Source: Marthasterias glacialis | Taxonomy: Eukaryota; Echinodermata; Asteroidea; Forcipulatida; Asteriidae | Direction of reading: 5' to 3' | NCBI GenBank assembly: GCA_911728455.2 | Contig: OU452223.1 | Span: 1,550,001 to 1,614,000 of the forward strand | DNA: 64,000 bases | Part shown: piece by piece, positions 25,554 to 37,979 of the stretch | How positions within the stretch are numbered: position 1 is the stretch's first letter | Layout: each line of letters opens with the position of its first letter | Made by a program: the position numbers and the translations under genes | The notes under the pieces: generated by a model | Seen by the model: only the letters and a program-made list of their open reading frames with translations | Told to the model about the DNA's origin: nothing | The model's database searches: none

Positions 25554-25807
25554 CGCCGAAAAAAGAAGTCGGCAGCGCCACTGCCAATAACTCCACAAAT
25601 AATAGGGCTAGAGAGAAATTTCTTGTACCTGGAGTTAGCTGCCATAGTCCTGCATCCGAAAATTGGGTTTTCCTGGCCAGCCAGGGCCAACTTCCGCCTT
25701 GAAACGACCAGGGAGCGGGGCTACTCAGAATGCGCTTCAAACGCATGTCTAATGGCACTTTTGTACACGAAGCTGTAACAGAGTGAAAACAAGACTTAGC
25801 AACGACT
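23788..25807. repeat. Dimeric higher-order repeat, 1010-bp period, all poly-A
   Basis: Anchors at 23788, 24294, 24798, 25304 and 25808 give an exact 1010-bp period. The first monomer of each pair has TATTTCCTAAAG or TATTTCTTAAAG, TTTCCGAAATTACC and the GATACG/GTAGCCAC variant with a longer A run, interrupted by one C near 24020. The second is an ordinary poly-A monomer. A third copy of the same dimer lies far away at 8767-9774. Confidence 0.85.
25000..25049 (+). repeat. GTAGCCAC subfamily: broken hairpin with long pure A run
   Basis: Here the text reads CTGATACGTGTG and then GACCGTAGCCAC followed by 30 A. The usual CCAGCA arm of the TGCTGG hairpin is destroyed. Equivalent copies sit at about 8977, 23990, 39050, 43060 and 47480, with relatives at 48985 and 49475. 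Every copy I find has a pure A tract and none the TAAA form. This indicates a single lineage spread by duplication. Confidence 0.75.
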
Positions 25808-27306
25808 CTATCTCCCAAAGTATTGGCGGGAAACTAACAAGTTTGACACTGTTGGAAAGCCCTGCTCATGGGCTTTCCGAAAATATTGGTCTTGGAGCTG
25901 TGGGATAAACAGGGAGGATGCCAGCGACTGCGGAGTGAGGACACCCTGAAAATGGCCAGTACATACGGCCATGGTGTGTGTACGTGAACAATAGCCAAGG
26001 CTGCTACGTGTGTGCTGGACCGAAGCCAGCAAAAAAATTAATAAATAAATAAACGCCGAAAAAAGAAGTCGGCAGCGCCACTGCCAATAACTCCAAAAAT
26101 AATAGGGCTAGAGAGAAATTTCTTGTACCTGGAGTTAGCTGCCATAGTCCTGCATCCGAAAATTGGGTTTTCCTGGCCAGCCAGGGCCAACTTCCGCCTT
26201 GAAACGACCAGGGAGCGGGGCTACTCAGAATGCGCTTCAAACGCATGTCTAATGGCACTTTTGTACACGAAGCTGTAACAGAGTGAAAACAAGACTTAGC
26301 AACGACTCTATCTCCCAAAGTATTGGCGGGAAACTAACAAGTTTGACACTGTTGGAAAGCCCTGCTCATGGGCTTTCCGAAAATATTGGTCTTGGAGCTG
26401 TGGGATAAACAGGGAGGATGCCAGCGACTGCGGAGTGAGGACACCCTGTAAATGGCCAGTACATACGGCCATGGTGTGTGTACGTGAACAATAGCCAAGG
26501 CTGCTACGTGTGTGCTGGACCGAAGCCAGCAAAAAAATTAATAAATAAATAAACGCCGAAAAAAGAAGTCGGCAGCGCCACTGCCAATAACTCCAAAAAT
26601 AGTAGGGCTAGAGAAAAATTTCTTGTACCTGGAGTTAGCTGCCATTGTCCTGCATCCGAAAATCGGGTTTTCCTGGCCAGCCAGGGCCAACTTCCGCCTT
26701 GAAACGACCAGGGAGCGGGGCTACTCAGAATGCGCTTCAAACGCATGTCTAATGGCACTTTTGTACACGAAGCTGTAACAGAGTGAAAACAAAACTTAGC
26801 AACGACTCTATCTCCCAAAGTATTGGCGGGAAACTAACAAGTTTGACACTGTTGGAAAGCCCTGCTCATGGGCTTTCCGGATATACCGGTCTTGGAGCTG
26901 TGTGATAAACAGGGAGGATGCCAGCGACTGCGGAGTGAGGACACCCTGAAAATGGCCAGTACATACGGCCATGGTGTGTGTACGTGAACAATAGCCAAGG
27001 CTGCTACGTGTGTGCTGGACCGAAGCCAGAAAATAAAAAATAAATAAATAAACGCCGAAAAAAGAAGTCGGCAGCGCCACTGCCAATAACTCCAAAAATA
27101 ATACGGCTAGAGAGAAATTTCTTGTACCTGGAGTTAGCTGCCATAGTCCTGCATCCGAAAATCGGGTTTTCCTGGCCAGCCAGGGCCAACTTCCGCCTTG
27201 AAACGACCAGGGAGCGGGGCTACTCAGAATGCGCTTCAAACGCATGTCTAATGGCACTTTTGTACACGAAGCTGTAACAGAGTGAAAACAAGACTTAGCA
27301 ACGACT
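25808..27306. repeat. Three TAAA-type monomers, no clear higher-order period
   Basis: Anchors are at 25808, 26308 and 26808. The monomer at 26308 shares TGTAAATGG with the copy near 7410. The monomer at 26808 has CCGGATATACC and an unusual tract, CCAGAAAATAAAAAATAAATAAATAAA, starting near 27026. Confidence 0.65.
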
Positions 27307-30300
27307 CTATCTCCCAAAGTATTGGCGGGAAACTAACAAGTTTGACACTGTTGGAAAGCCCTGCTCATGGGCTTTCTGAAAATACCGGTCTTGGAGCTGT
27401 GGGATAAACAGGGAGGATGCCAGGGACTGCGGAGTGAGGACACCCTGAAAATGGCCAGTACATACGGCCATGGTGTGTGTACGTGAACAATAGCCAAGGC
27501 TGCTACGTGTGTGCTGGACCGAAGCCAGCAAAAAAATAAATAAATAAATAAACGCCGAAAAAAGAAGTCGGCAGCGCCACTGCCAATAACTCCAAAAATA
27601 ATACGGCTAGAGAGAAATTTCTTGTACCTGGACTTAGCTGCCATTGTCCTGCATCCGAAAATCGGGTTTTCCTGGCCAGCCAGGGCCAACTTCCGCCTTG
27701 AAACGACCAGGGAGCGGGGCTACTCAGAATGCGCTTCAAACGCATGTCTAATGGCACTTTTGTACACGAAGCTGTAACAGAGTGAAAACAAGACTTAGCA
27801 ACGACTCTATCTCCCAAAGTATTGGCGGGAAACTAACAAGTTTGACGCTGTTGGAAAGCCCTGCTCATGGGCTTTCCGAAAATACCGGTCTTGGAGCTGT
27901 GGGATAAACAGGGAGGATGCCAGCGACTGCGGAGTGAGGACACCCTGAAAATGGCCAGTACATACGGCCATGGTGTGTGTACGTGAACAATAGCCAAGGC
28001 TGCTACGTGTGTGCTGGACCGAAGCCAGCAAAAAAAAAAAAAAAAAAAAAAAAAACCGCCGAAAAAAGAAGTCGGCAGCGCCACTGCCAATAACTCCAAA
28101 AATAATAGGGCTAGAGAGAAATTTCTTGTACCTGGAGTTAGCTGCCATAGTCCTGCATCCGAAAATTGGGTTTTCCTGGCCAGCCAGGGCCAACTTCCGC
28201 CTTGAAACGACCAGGGAGCGGGGCTACTCAGAATGCGCTTCAAACGCATGTCTAATGGCACTTTTGTACACGAAGCTGTAACAGAGTGAAAACAAGACTT
28301 AGCAACGACTCTATCTCCCAAAGTATTGGCGGGAAACTAACAAGTTTGACACTGTTGGAAAGCCCTGCTCATGGGCTTTCCGAAAATACCGGTCTTGGAG
28401 CTGTGGGATAAGCAGGGAGGATGCCAGGGACTGCGGAGTGAGGACACCCTGAAAATGGCCAGTACATACGGCCATGGTGTGTGTACGTGAACAATAGCCA
28501 AGGCTGCTACGTGTGTGCTGGACCGAAGCCAGCAAAAAAAAAAAAAAAAAAAAAAAAAACGCCGAAAAAAGAAGTCGGCAGCGCCACTGCCAATAACTCC
28601 AAAAATAATAGGGCTAGAGAGAAATTTCTTGTACCTGGAGTTAGCTGCCATAGTCCTGCATCCGAAAATTGGGTTTTCCTGGCCAGCCAGGGCCAACTTC
28701 CGCCTTGAAACGACCAGGGAGCTGGGCTACTCAGAATGCGCTTCAAACGCATGTCTAATGGCACTTTTGTACACGAAGCTGTAACAGAGTGAAAACAAGA
28801 CTTAGCAACGACTCTATCTCCCAAAGTATTGGCGGGAAACTAACAAGTTTGACACTGTTGGAAAGCCCTGCTCATGGGCTTTCTGAAAATACCGGTCTTG
28901 GAGCTGTGGGATAAACAGGGAGGATGCCAGGGACTGCGGAGTGAGGACACCCTGAAAATGGCCGGTACATACGGCCATGGTGTGTGTACGTGAACAATAG
29001 CCAAGGCTGCTACGTGTGTGCTGGACCGAAGCCAGCAAAAAAATAAATAAATAAATAAACGCCGAAAAAAGAAGTCGGCAGCGCCACTGCCAATAACTCC
29101 AAAAATAATACGGCTAGAGAGAAATTTCTTGTACCTGGACTTAGCTGCCATTGTCCTGCATCCGAAAATCGGGTTTTCCTGGCCAGCCAGGGCCAACTTC
29201 CGCCTTGAAACGACCAGGGAGCGGGGCTACTCAGAATGCGCTTCAAACGCATGTCTAATGGCACTTTTGTACACGAAGCTGTAACAGAGTGAAAACAAGA
29301 CTTAGCAACGACTCTATCTCCCAAAGTATTGGCGGGAAACTAACAAGTTTGACACTGTTGGAAAGCCCTGCTCATGGGCTTTCCGAAAATACCGGTCTTG
29401 GAGCTGTGGGATAAACAGGGAGGATGCCAGCAACTGCGGAGTGAGGACACCCTGAAAATGGCCAGTACATACGGCCATGGTGTGTGTACGTGAACAATAG
29501 CCAAGGCTGCTACGTGTGTGCTGGACCGAAGCCAGCAAAAAAAAAAAAAAAAAAAAAAAAAACCGCCGAAAAAAGAAGTCGGCAGCGCCACTGCCAATAA
29601 CTCCAAAAATAATAGGGCTAGAGAGAAATTTCTTGTACCTGGAGTTAGCTGCCATAGTCCTGCATCCGAAAATTGGGTTTTCCTGGCCAGCCAGGGCCAA
29701 CTTCCGCCTTGAAACGACCAGGGAGCGGGGCTACTCAGAATGCGCTTCAAACGCATGTCTAATGGCACTTTTGTACACGAAGCTGTAACAGAGTGAAAAC
29801 AAGACTTAGCAACGACTCTATCTCCCAAAGTATTGGCGGGAAACTAACAAGTTTGACACTGTTGGAAAGCCCTGCTCATGGGCTTTCCGAAAATACCGGT
29901 CTTGGAGCTGTGGGATAAGCAGGGAGGATGCCAGGGACTGCGGAGTGAGGACACCCTGAAAATGGCCAGTACATACGGCCATGGTGTGTGTACGTGAACA
30001 ATAGCCAAGGCTGCTACGTGTGTGCTGGACCGAAGCCAGCAAAAAAAAAAAAAAAAAAAAAAAAACGCCGAAAAAAGAAGTCGGCAGCGCCACTGCCAAT
30101 AACTCCAAAAATAATAGGGCTAGAGAGAAATTTCTTGTACCTGGAGTTAGCTGCCATAGTCCTGCATCCGAAAATTGGGTTTTCCTGGCCAGCCAGGGCC
30201 AACTTCCGCCTTGAAACGACCAGGGAGCGGGGCTACTCAGAATGCGCTTCAAACGCATGTCTAATGGCACTTTTGTACACGAAGCTGTAACAGAGTGAAA

Positions 30301-30319
30301 ACAAGACTTAGCAACGACT
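27307..30319. repeat. Trimeric higher-order repeat, 1507-bp period, two copies
   Basis: The triple 27307, 27807, 28311 is repeated at 28814, 29314, 29818 with every offset equal to 1507 bp. The three members are a TAAA-type monomer with GGGCTTTCTG and ACTTAGCTGCC, a poly-A monomer ending ACCGCCG, and a poly-A monomer with GGATAAGCAGGG. Only scattered single-base differences are visible, for example GACGCTG near 27845. Confidence 0.85.
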
Positions 30320-30538
30320 CTATCTCCCAAAGTATTGGCGGGAAACTAACAAGTTTGACACTGTTGGAAAGCCCTGCTCATGGGCTTTCCGGAAATACCG
30401 GTCTTGGAGCTGTGTGATAAACAGGGAGGATGCCAGCGACTGCGGAGTGAGGACACCCTGAAAATGGCCGGTACATACGGCCATGGTGTGTGTACGTGAA
30501 CAATAGCCAAGGCTGCTACGTGCGTGCTGGACCGAAGC

Positions 30539-30569
<31 letters not shown>

Positions 30570-31042
30570 CCGCCGAAAAAAGAAGTCGGCAGCGCCACTG
30601 CCAATAACTCCAAAAATAATAGGGCTAGAGAGAAATTTTTGTACCTGGAGTTAGCTGCCATAGTCCTGCATCCGAAAATTGGGTTTTCCTGGCCAGCCAG
30701 GGCCAACTTCCGCCTTGAAACGACCAGGGAGCGGGGCTACTCAGAATGCGCTTCAAACGCATGTCTAATGGCACTTTTGTACACGAAGCTGTAACAGAGT
30801 GAAAACAAGACTTAGCAACGACTCTATCTCCCAAAGTATTGGCGGGAAACTAACAAGTTTAACACTGTTGGAAAGCCCTGCTCATGGGCTTTCCGAAAAT
30901 ACCGGTCTTGGAGCTGTGGGATAAGCAGGGAGGATGCCAGGGACTGCGGAGTGAGGACACCCTGAAAATGGCCAGTACATACGGCCATGGTGTGTGTACG
31001 TGAACAATAGCCAAGGCTGCTACGTGTGTGCTGGACCGAAGC

Positions 31043-31074
<32 letters not shown>

Positions 31075-31328
31075 CGCCGAAAAAAGAAGTCGGCCGCGCC
31101 ACTGCCAATAACTCCAAAAATAATAGGGCTAGAGAGAAATTTCTTGTACCTGGAGTTAGCTGCCATAGTCCTGCATCCGAAAATTGGGTTTTCCTGGCCA
31201 GCCAGGGCCAACTTCCGCCTTGAAACGACCAGGGAGCGGGGCTACTCAGAATGCGCTTCAAACGCATGTCTAATGGCACTTTTGTACACGAAGCTGTAAC
31301 AGAGTGAAAACAAGACTTAGCAACGACT
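30320..31328. repeat. Two poly-A monomers continuing the preceding pattern
   Basis: Monomers start at 30320 and 30824. The first joins a TAAA-type left half (CCGGAAATACC, GTGTGATAAAC) to a poly-A right half ending ACCGCCG, and lacks two bases in AATTTTTGTACC near 30634. The second carries GGATAAGCAGGG and a longer A run. Confidence 0.65.
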
Positions 31329-33328
31329 CTATCTCCCAAAGCATTGGCGGGAAACTAACAAGTTTGACACTGTTGGAAAGCCCTGCTCATGGGCTTTCCG
31401 AAAATACCTGTCTTGGAGCTGTGGGATAAACAGGGAGGATGCCAGCGACTGCGGAGTGAGGACACCCTGAAAATGGCCAGTACATACGGCCATGGTGTGT
31501 GTACGTGAACAATAGCCAAGGCTGCTACGTGTGTGCTGGACCGAAGCCAGCAAAAAAATTAATAAATAAATAAACGCCGAAAAAAGAAATCGGCAGCGCC
31601 ACTGCCAATAACTCCAAAAATAATAGGGCTAGAGAAAAATTTCTTGTACCTGGAGTTAGCTGCCATTGTCCTGCATCCGAAAATCGGGTTTTCCTGGCCA
31701 GCCAGGGCCAACTTCCGCCTTGAAACGACCAGGGAGCGGGGCTACTCAGAATGCGCTTCAAACGCATGTCTAATGGCACTTTTGTACACGAAGCTGTAAC
31801 AGAGTGAAAACAAAACTTAGCAACGACTCTATCTCCCAAAGTATTGGCGGGAAACTAACAAGTTTGACACTGTTGGAAAGCCCTGCTCATGGGCTTTCCG
31901 GATATACCGGTCTTGGAGCTGTGTGATAAACAGGGACGATGCCAGCGACTGCGGAGTGAGGACACCCTGAAAATGGCCAGTACATACGGCCATGGTGTGT
32001 GTACGTGAACAATAGCCAAGGCTGCTACGTGTGTGCTGGACCGAAGCCAGCAAAAAAATAAATAAATAAATAAACGCCGAAAAAAGAAGTCGGCAGCGCC
32101 ACTGCCAATAACTCCAAAAATAATAGGGCTAGAGAGAAATTTCTTGTACCTGGAGTTAGCTGCCATAGTCCTGCATCCGAAAATTGGGTTTTCCTGGCCA
32201 GCCAGGGCCAACTTCCGCCTTGAAACGACCAGGGAGCGGGGCTACTCAGAATGCGCTTCAAACGCATGTCTAATGGCACTTTTGTACACGAAGCTGTAAC
32301 AGAGTGAAAACAAGACTTAGCAACGACTCTATCTCCCAAAGCATTGGCGGGAAACTAACAAGTTTGACACTGTTGGAAAGCCCTGCTCATGGGCTTTCCG
32401 AAAATACCTGTCTTGGAGCTGTGGGATAAACAGGGAGGATGCCAGCGACTGCGGAGTGAGGACACCCTGAAAATGGCCAGTACATACGGCCATGGTGTGT
32501 GTACGTGAACAATAGCCAAGGCTGCTACGTGTGTGCTGGACCGAAGCCAGCAAAAAAATTAATAAATAAATAAACGCCGAAAAAAGAAATCGGCAATGCC
32601 ACTGCCAATAACTCCAAAAATAATAGGGCTAGAGAAAAATTTCTTGTACCTGGAGTTAGCTGCCATTGTCCTGCATCCGAAAATCGGGTTTTCCTGGCCA
32701 GCCAGGGCCAACTTCCGCCTTGAAACGACCAGGGAGCGGGGCTACTCAGAATGCGCTTCAAACGCATGTCTAATGGCACTTTTGTACACGAAGCTGTAAC
32801 AGAGTGAAAACAAAACTTAGCAACGACTCTATCTCCCAAAGTATTGGCGGGAAACTAACAAGTTTGACACTGTTGGAAAGCCCTGCTCATGGGCTTTCCG
32901 GATATACCGGTCTTGGAGCTGTGTGATAAACAGGGAGGATGCCAGCGACTGCGGAGTGAGGACACCCTGAAAATGGCCAGTACATACGGCCATGGTGTGT
33001 GTACGTGAACAATAGCCAAGGCTGCTACGTGTGTGCTGGACCGAAGCCAGCAAAAAAATTAATAAATAAATAAACGCCGAAAAAAGAAGTCGGCAGCGCC
33101 ACTGCCAATAACTCCAAAAATAATAGGGCTAGAGAAAAATTTCTTGTACCTGGAGTTAGCTGCCATTGTCCTGCATCCGAAAATCGGGTTTTCCTGGCCA
33201 GCCAGGGCCAACTTCCGCCTTGAAACGACCAGGGAGCGGGGCTACTCAGAATGCGCTTCAAACGCATGTCTAATGGCACTTTTGTACACGAAGCTGTAAC
33301 AGAGTGAAAACAAGACTTAGCAACGACT
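31329..33328. repeat. Dimeric higher-order repeat, 1000-bp period
   Basis: Monomers at 31329 and 32329 share GCATTGG and GAAATCGGC (about 31585 and 32585). Monomers at 31829 and 32829 share CCGGATATACC and GTGTGATAAAC in their left halves. Their right halves differ, so the second member is a mosaic. Confidence 0.7.
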
Positions 33329-36328
33329 CTATCTCCCAAAGTATAGGCGGGAAACTAACAAGTTTGACACTGTTGGAAAGCCCTGCTCATGGGCTTTCCG
33401 GAAATACCGGTCTTGGAGCTGTGTGATAAACAGGGAGGATGCCAGGGACTGCGGAGTGAGGACACCCTGAAAATGGCCAGTACATACGGCCATGGTGTGT
33501 GTACGTGAACAATAGCCAAGGCTGCTACGTGTGTGCTGGACCGAAGCCAGCAAAAAAATTAATAAATAAATAAACGCCGAAAAAAGAAGTCGGCAGCGCC
33601 ACTGCCAATATCTCCAAAAATAATAGGGCTAGAGAAAAATTTCTTGTACCTGGAGTTAGCTGCCATTGTCCTGCATCCGAAAATCGGGTTTTCCTGGCCA
33701 GCCAGGGCCAACTTCCGCCTTGAAACGACCAGGGAGCGGGGCTACTCAGAATGCGCTTCAAACGCATGTCTAATGGCACTTTTGTACACGAAGCTGTAAC
33801 AGAGTGAAAACAAAACTTAGCAACGACTCTATCTCCCAAAGTATTGGCGGGAAACTAACAAGTTTGACACTGTTGGAAAGCCCTGCTCATGGGCTTTCCG
33901 GATATACCGGTCTTGGAGCTGTGGGATAAACAGGGAGGATGCCAGCGACTGCGGAGTGAGGACACCCTGAAAATGGCCAGTACATACGGCCATGGTGTGT
34001 GTACGTGAACAATAGCCAAGGCTGCTACGTGTGTGCTGGACCGAAGCCAGCAAAAAAATTAATAAATAAATAAACGCCGAAAAAAGAAGTCGGCAGCGCC
34101 ACTGCCAATAACTCCAAAAATAATAGGGCTAGAGAAAAATTTCTTGTACCTGGAGTTAGCTGCCATTGTCCTGCATCCGAAAATCGGGTTTTCCTGGCCA
34201 GCCAGGGCCAACTTCCGCCTTGAAACGACCAGGGAGCGGGGCTACTCAGAATGCGCTTCAAACGCATGTCTAATGGCACTTTTGTACACGAAGCTGTAAC
34301 AGAGTGAAAACAAGACTTAGCAACGACTCTATCTCCCAAAGTATTGGCGGGAAACTAACAAGATTGACACTGTTGGAAAGCCCTGCTCATGGGCTTTCCG
34401 AAAATACCGGTCTTGGAGCTGTGGGATAAACAGGGAGGATGCCAGGGACTGCGGAGTGAGGACACCCTGAAAATGGCCGGTACATACGGCCATGGTGTGT
34501 GTACGTGAACAATAGCCAAGGCTGCTACGTGTGTGCTGGACCGAAGCCAGCAAAAAAATAAATAAATAAATAAACGCCGAAAAAAGAAGTCGGCAGCGCC
34601 ACTGCCAATAACTCCAAAAATAATAGGGCTAGAGAGAAATTTCTTGTACCTGGACTTAGCTGCCATTGTCCTGCATCCGAAAATCGGGTTTTCCTGGCCA
34701 GCCAGGGCCAACTTCCGCCTTGAAACGACCAGGGAGCGGGGCTACTCAGAATGCGCTTCAAACGCATGTCTAATGGCACTTTTGTACACGAAGCTGTAAC
34801 AGAGTGAAAACAAGACTTAGCAACGACTCTATCTCCCAAAGTATTGGCGGGAAACTAACAAGTTTGACACTGTTGGAAAGCCCTGCTCATGGGCTTTCCG
34901 GAAATACCGGTCTTGGAGCTGTGTGATAAACAGGGAGGATGCCAGGGACTGCGGAGTGAGGACACCCTGAAAATGGCCAGTACATACGGCCATGGTGTGT
35001 GTACGTGAACAATAGCCAAGGCTGCTACGTGTGTGCTGGACCGAAGCCAGCAAAAAAATTAATAAATAAATAAACGCCGAAAAAAGAAGTCGGCAGCGCC
35101 ACTGCCAATATCTCCAAAAATAATAGGGCTAGAGAAAAATTTCTTGTACCTGGAGTTAGCTGCCATTGTCCTGCATCCGAAAATCGGGTTTTCCTGGCCA
35201 GCCAGGGCCAACTTCCGCCTTGAAACGACAAGGGAGCGGGGCTACTCAGAATGCGCTTCAAACGCATGTCTAATGGCACTTTTGTACACGAAGCTGTAAC
35301 AGAGTGAAAACAAAACTTAGCAACGACTCTATCTCCCAAAGTATTGGCGGGAAACTAACAAGTTTGACACTGTTGGAAAGCCCTGCTCATGGGCTTTCCG
35401 GATATACCGGTCTTGGAGCTGTGTGATAAACAGGGAGGATGCCAGCGACTGCGGAGTGAGGACACCCTGAAAATGGCCAGTACATACGGCCATGGCGTGT
35501 GTACGTGAACAATAGCCAAGGCTGCTACGTGTGTGCTGGACCGAAGCCAGCAAAAAAATTAATAAATAAATAAACGCCGAAAAAAGAAGTCGGCAGCGCC
35601 ACTGCCAATAACTCCAAAAATAATACGGCTAGAGAGAAATTTCTTGTACCTGGAGTTAGCTGCCATAGTCCTGCATCCGAAAATCGGGTTTTCCTGGCCA
35701 GCCAGGGCCAACTTCCGCCTTGAAACGACCAGGGAGCGGGGCTACTCAGAATGCGCTTCAAACGCATGTCTAATGGCACTTTTGTACACGAAGCTGTAAC
35801 AGAGTGAAAACAAGACTTAGCAACGACTCTATCTCCCGCAGTATTGGCGGGAAACTAACAAGTTTGACACTTTTGGAAAGCCCTGCTCATGGGCTTTCTG
35901 AAAATACCGGTCTTGGAGCTGTGGGATAAACAGGGAGGATGCCAGGGACTGCGGAGTGAGGACACCCTGAAAATGGCCGGTACATACGGCCATGGTGTGT
36001 GTACGTGAACAATAGCCAAGGCTGCTACGTGTGTGCTGGACCGAAGCCAGCAAAAAAATAAATAAATAAATAAACGCCGAAAAAAGAAGTCGGCAGCGCC
36101 ACTGCCAATAACTCCAAAAATAATAGGGCTAGAGAGAAATTTCTTGTACCTGGACTTAGCTGCCATTGTCCTGCATCCGAAAATCGGGTTTTCCTGGCCA
36201 GCCAGGGCCAACTTCCGCCTTGAAACGACCAGGGAGCGGGGCTACTCAGAATGCGCTTCAAACGCATGTCTAATGGCACTTTTGTACACGAAGCTGTAAC
36301 AGAGTGAAAACAAGACTTAGCAACGACT
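33329..36328. repeat. Trimeric higher-order repeat, 1500-bp period, two imperfect copies
   Basis: The succession at 33329, 33829, 34329 is matched at 34829, 35329, 35829. The first pair shares the rare CCAATATCTCC variant (about 33605 and 35105). The second pair matches only in the left half, and the third differs by the CCGC hairpin and GACACTTTTGG. The second copy (34829-36328) is the direct parallel of 39844-41343 and 43855-45354 in the octamer units. Confidence 0.7.
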
Positions 36329-36547
36329 CTATCTCCCAAAGTATTGGCGGGAAACTAACAAGTTTGACACTGTTGGAAAGCCCTGCTCATGGGCTTTCCG
36401 AAAATACCGGTCTTGGAGCTGTGGGATAAACAGGGAGGATGCCAGCGACTGCGGAGTGAGGACACCCTGAAAATGGCCAGTACATACGGCCATGGTGTGT
36501 GTACGTGAACAATAGCCAAGGCTGCTACGTGTGTGCTGGACAGAAGC

Positions 36548-36578
<31 letters not shown>

Positions 36579-37332
36579 CGCCGAAAAAAGAAGTCGGCAG
36601 CGCCACTGCCAATAACTCCAAAAATAATAGGGCTAGAGAGAATTTTCTTGTACCTGGACTTAGCTGCCATTGTCCTGCATCCGAAAATTGGGTTTTCCTG
36701 GCCAGCCAGGGCCAACTTCCGCCTTGAAACGACCAGGGAGCGGGGCTACTCAGAATGCGCTTCAAACGCATGTCTAATGGCACTTTTGTACACGAAGCTG
36801 TAACAGAGTGAAAACAAGACTTAGCAACGACTCTATCTCCCAAAGTATTGGCGGGAAACTAACAAGTTTGACACTGTTGGAAAGCCCTGCTCATGGGCTT
36901 TCCGAAAATACCTGTCTTGGAGCTGTGGGATAAACAGGGAGGATGCCAGCGACTGCGGAGTGAGGACACCCTGAAAATGGCCAGTACATACGGCCATGGT
37001 GTGTGTACGTGAACAATAGCCAAGGCTGCTACGTGTGTGCTGGACCGAAGCCAGCAAAAAAATTAATAAATAAATAAACGCCGAAAAAAGAAGTCGGCAG
37101 CGCCACTGCCAATAACTCCAAAAATAATAGGGCTAGAGAAAAATTTCTTGTACCTGGAGTTAGCTGCCATTGTCCTGCATCCGAAAATCGGGTTTTCCTG
37201 GCCAGCCAGGGCCAACTTCCGCCTTGAAACGACCAGGGAGCGGGGCTACTCAGAATGCGCTTCAAACGCATGTCTAATGGCACTTTTGTACACGAAGCTG
37301 TAACAGAGTGAAAACAAGACTTAGCAACGACT
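36329..37332. repeat. Dimer duplicated as the start of the first octamer unit
   Basis: This pair of monomers (36329 and 36833) is nearly identical to the next pair (37333 and 37836), including GCTGGACAGAAGCC and GAGAATTTTC in the first member. It is therefore an extra copy of the first two members of the octamer, generated by a local 1004-bp duplication. Confidence 0.8.
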
Positions 37333-37853
37333 CTATCTCCCAAAGTATTGGCGGGAAACTAACAAGTTTGACACTGTTGGAAAGCCCTGCTCATGGGCTT
37401 TCCGAAAATACCGGTCTTGGAGCTGTGGGATAAACAGGGAGGATGCCAGCGACTGCGGAGTGAGGACACCCTGAAAATGGCCAGTACATACGGCCATGGT
37501 GTGTGTACGTGAACAATAGCCAAGGCTGCTACGTGTGTGCTGGACAGAAGCCAGCAAAAAAAAAAAAAAAAAAAAAAAAAACGCCGAAAAAAGAAGTCGG
37601 CAGCGCCACTGCCAATAACTCCAAAAATAATAGGGCTAGAGAGAATTTTCTTGTACCTGGACTTAGCTGCCATTGTCCTGCATCCGAAAATTGGGTTTTC
37701 CTGGCCAGCCAGGGCCAACTTCCGCCTTGAAACGACCAGGGAGCGGGGCTACTCAGAATGCGCTTCAAACGCATGTCTAATGGCACTTTTGTACACGAAG
37801 CTGTAACAGAGTGAAAACAAGACTTAGCAACGACTCTATCTCCCAAAGTATTG

Positions 37854-37861
37854 GCGGGAAA
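37854..37861 (-). promoter_or_regulatory. E2F-type core motif GCGGGAAA (one per monomer)
   Basis: The octamer GCGGGAAA is the reverse complement of TTTCCCGC, an exact match to the established E2F/DP consensus TTTSSCGC. It sits in the context TTGGCGGGAAAC, 18 bases after the monomer anchor, and recurs at the same offset in nearly all monomers. By eye it is lost or altered near 3604, 4570, 7291, 48300, 50798, 52309, 54808 and 61331, and deleted at about 4070. The motif match is seen directly. Binding or any regulatory role is inference, and conservation may only reflect array homogenisation. Confidence 0.4.
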
Positions 37862-37881
37862 CTAACAAGTTTGACACTGTT

Positions 37882-37906
37882 GGAAAGCCCTGCTCATGGG
37901 CTTTCC
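37882..37906. other. Perfect inverted repeat, 9-bp stem and 7-nt loop
   Basis: GGAAAGCCC (37882-37890) and GGGCTTTCC (37898-37906) are exact reverse complements separated by TGCTCAT. In RNA the stem could extend outward by a G-U pair and a U-A pair. The element is present in essentially every monomer and is one of the least variable parts of the repeat. The commonest change, GGGCTTTCT in the CCGC subfamily, alters only the outermost pair and would leave a G-U wobble in RNA. The loop is also where the 5.1-kb and 5.7-kb rearrangements break. It could form a cruciform in DNA or a hairpin in a transcript; neither is shown. Confidence 0.85.
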
Positions 37907-37979
37907 GAAAATACCTGTCTTGGAGCTGTGGGATAAACAGGGAGGATGCCAGCGACTGCGGAGTGAGGACACCCTGAAA

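Noticed and set aside
22784-31328. Possible assembly artefact from repeated near-identical blocks
   Set aside because: Copies differ by private substitutions and A-tract lengths, and periods vary between domains, which fits real sequence. Still, exact copy numbers and homopolymer lengths need spanning reads.
37867-37880. RNA polymerase III B-box-like GTTTGACAC
   Set aside because: It matches GWTCRANNC except at the normally invariant C, and no A box lies at suitable spacing. A tRNA-derived origin is not supported.
37938-37962. G-quadruplex potential around the GGGAGG and GCGG runs
   Set aside because: There are not four closely spaced runs of three or more G on either strand of the monomer.
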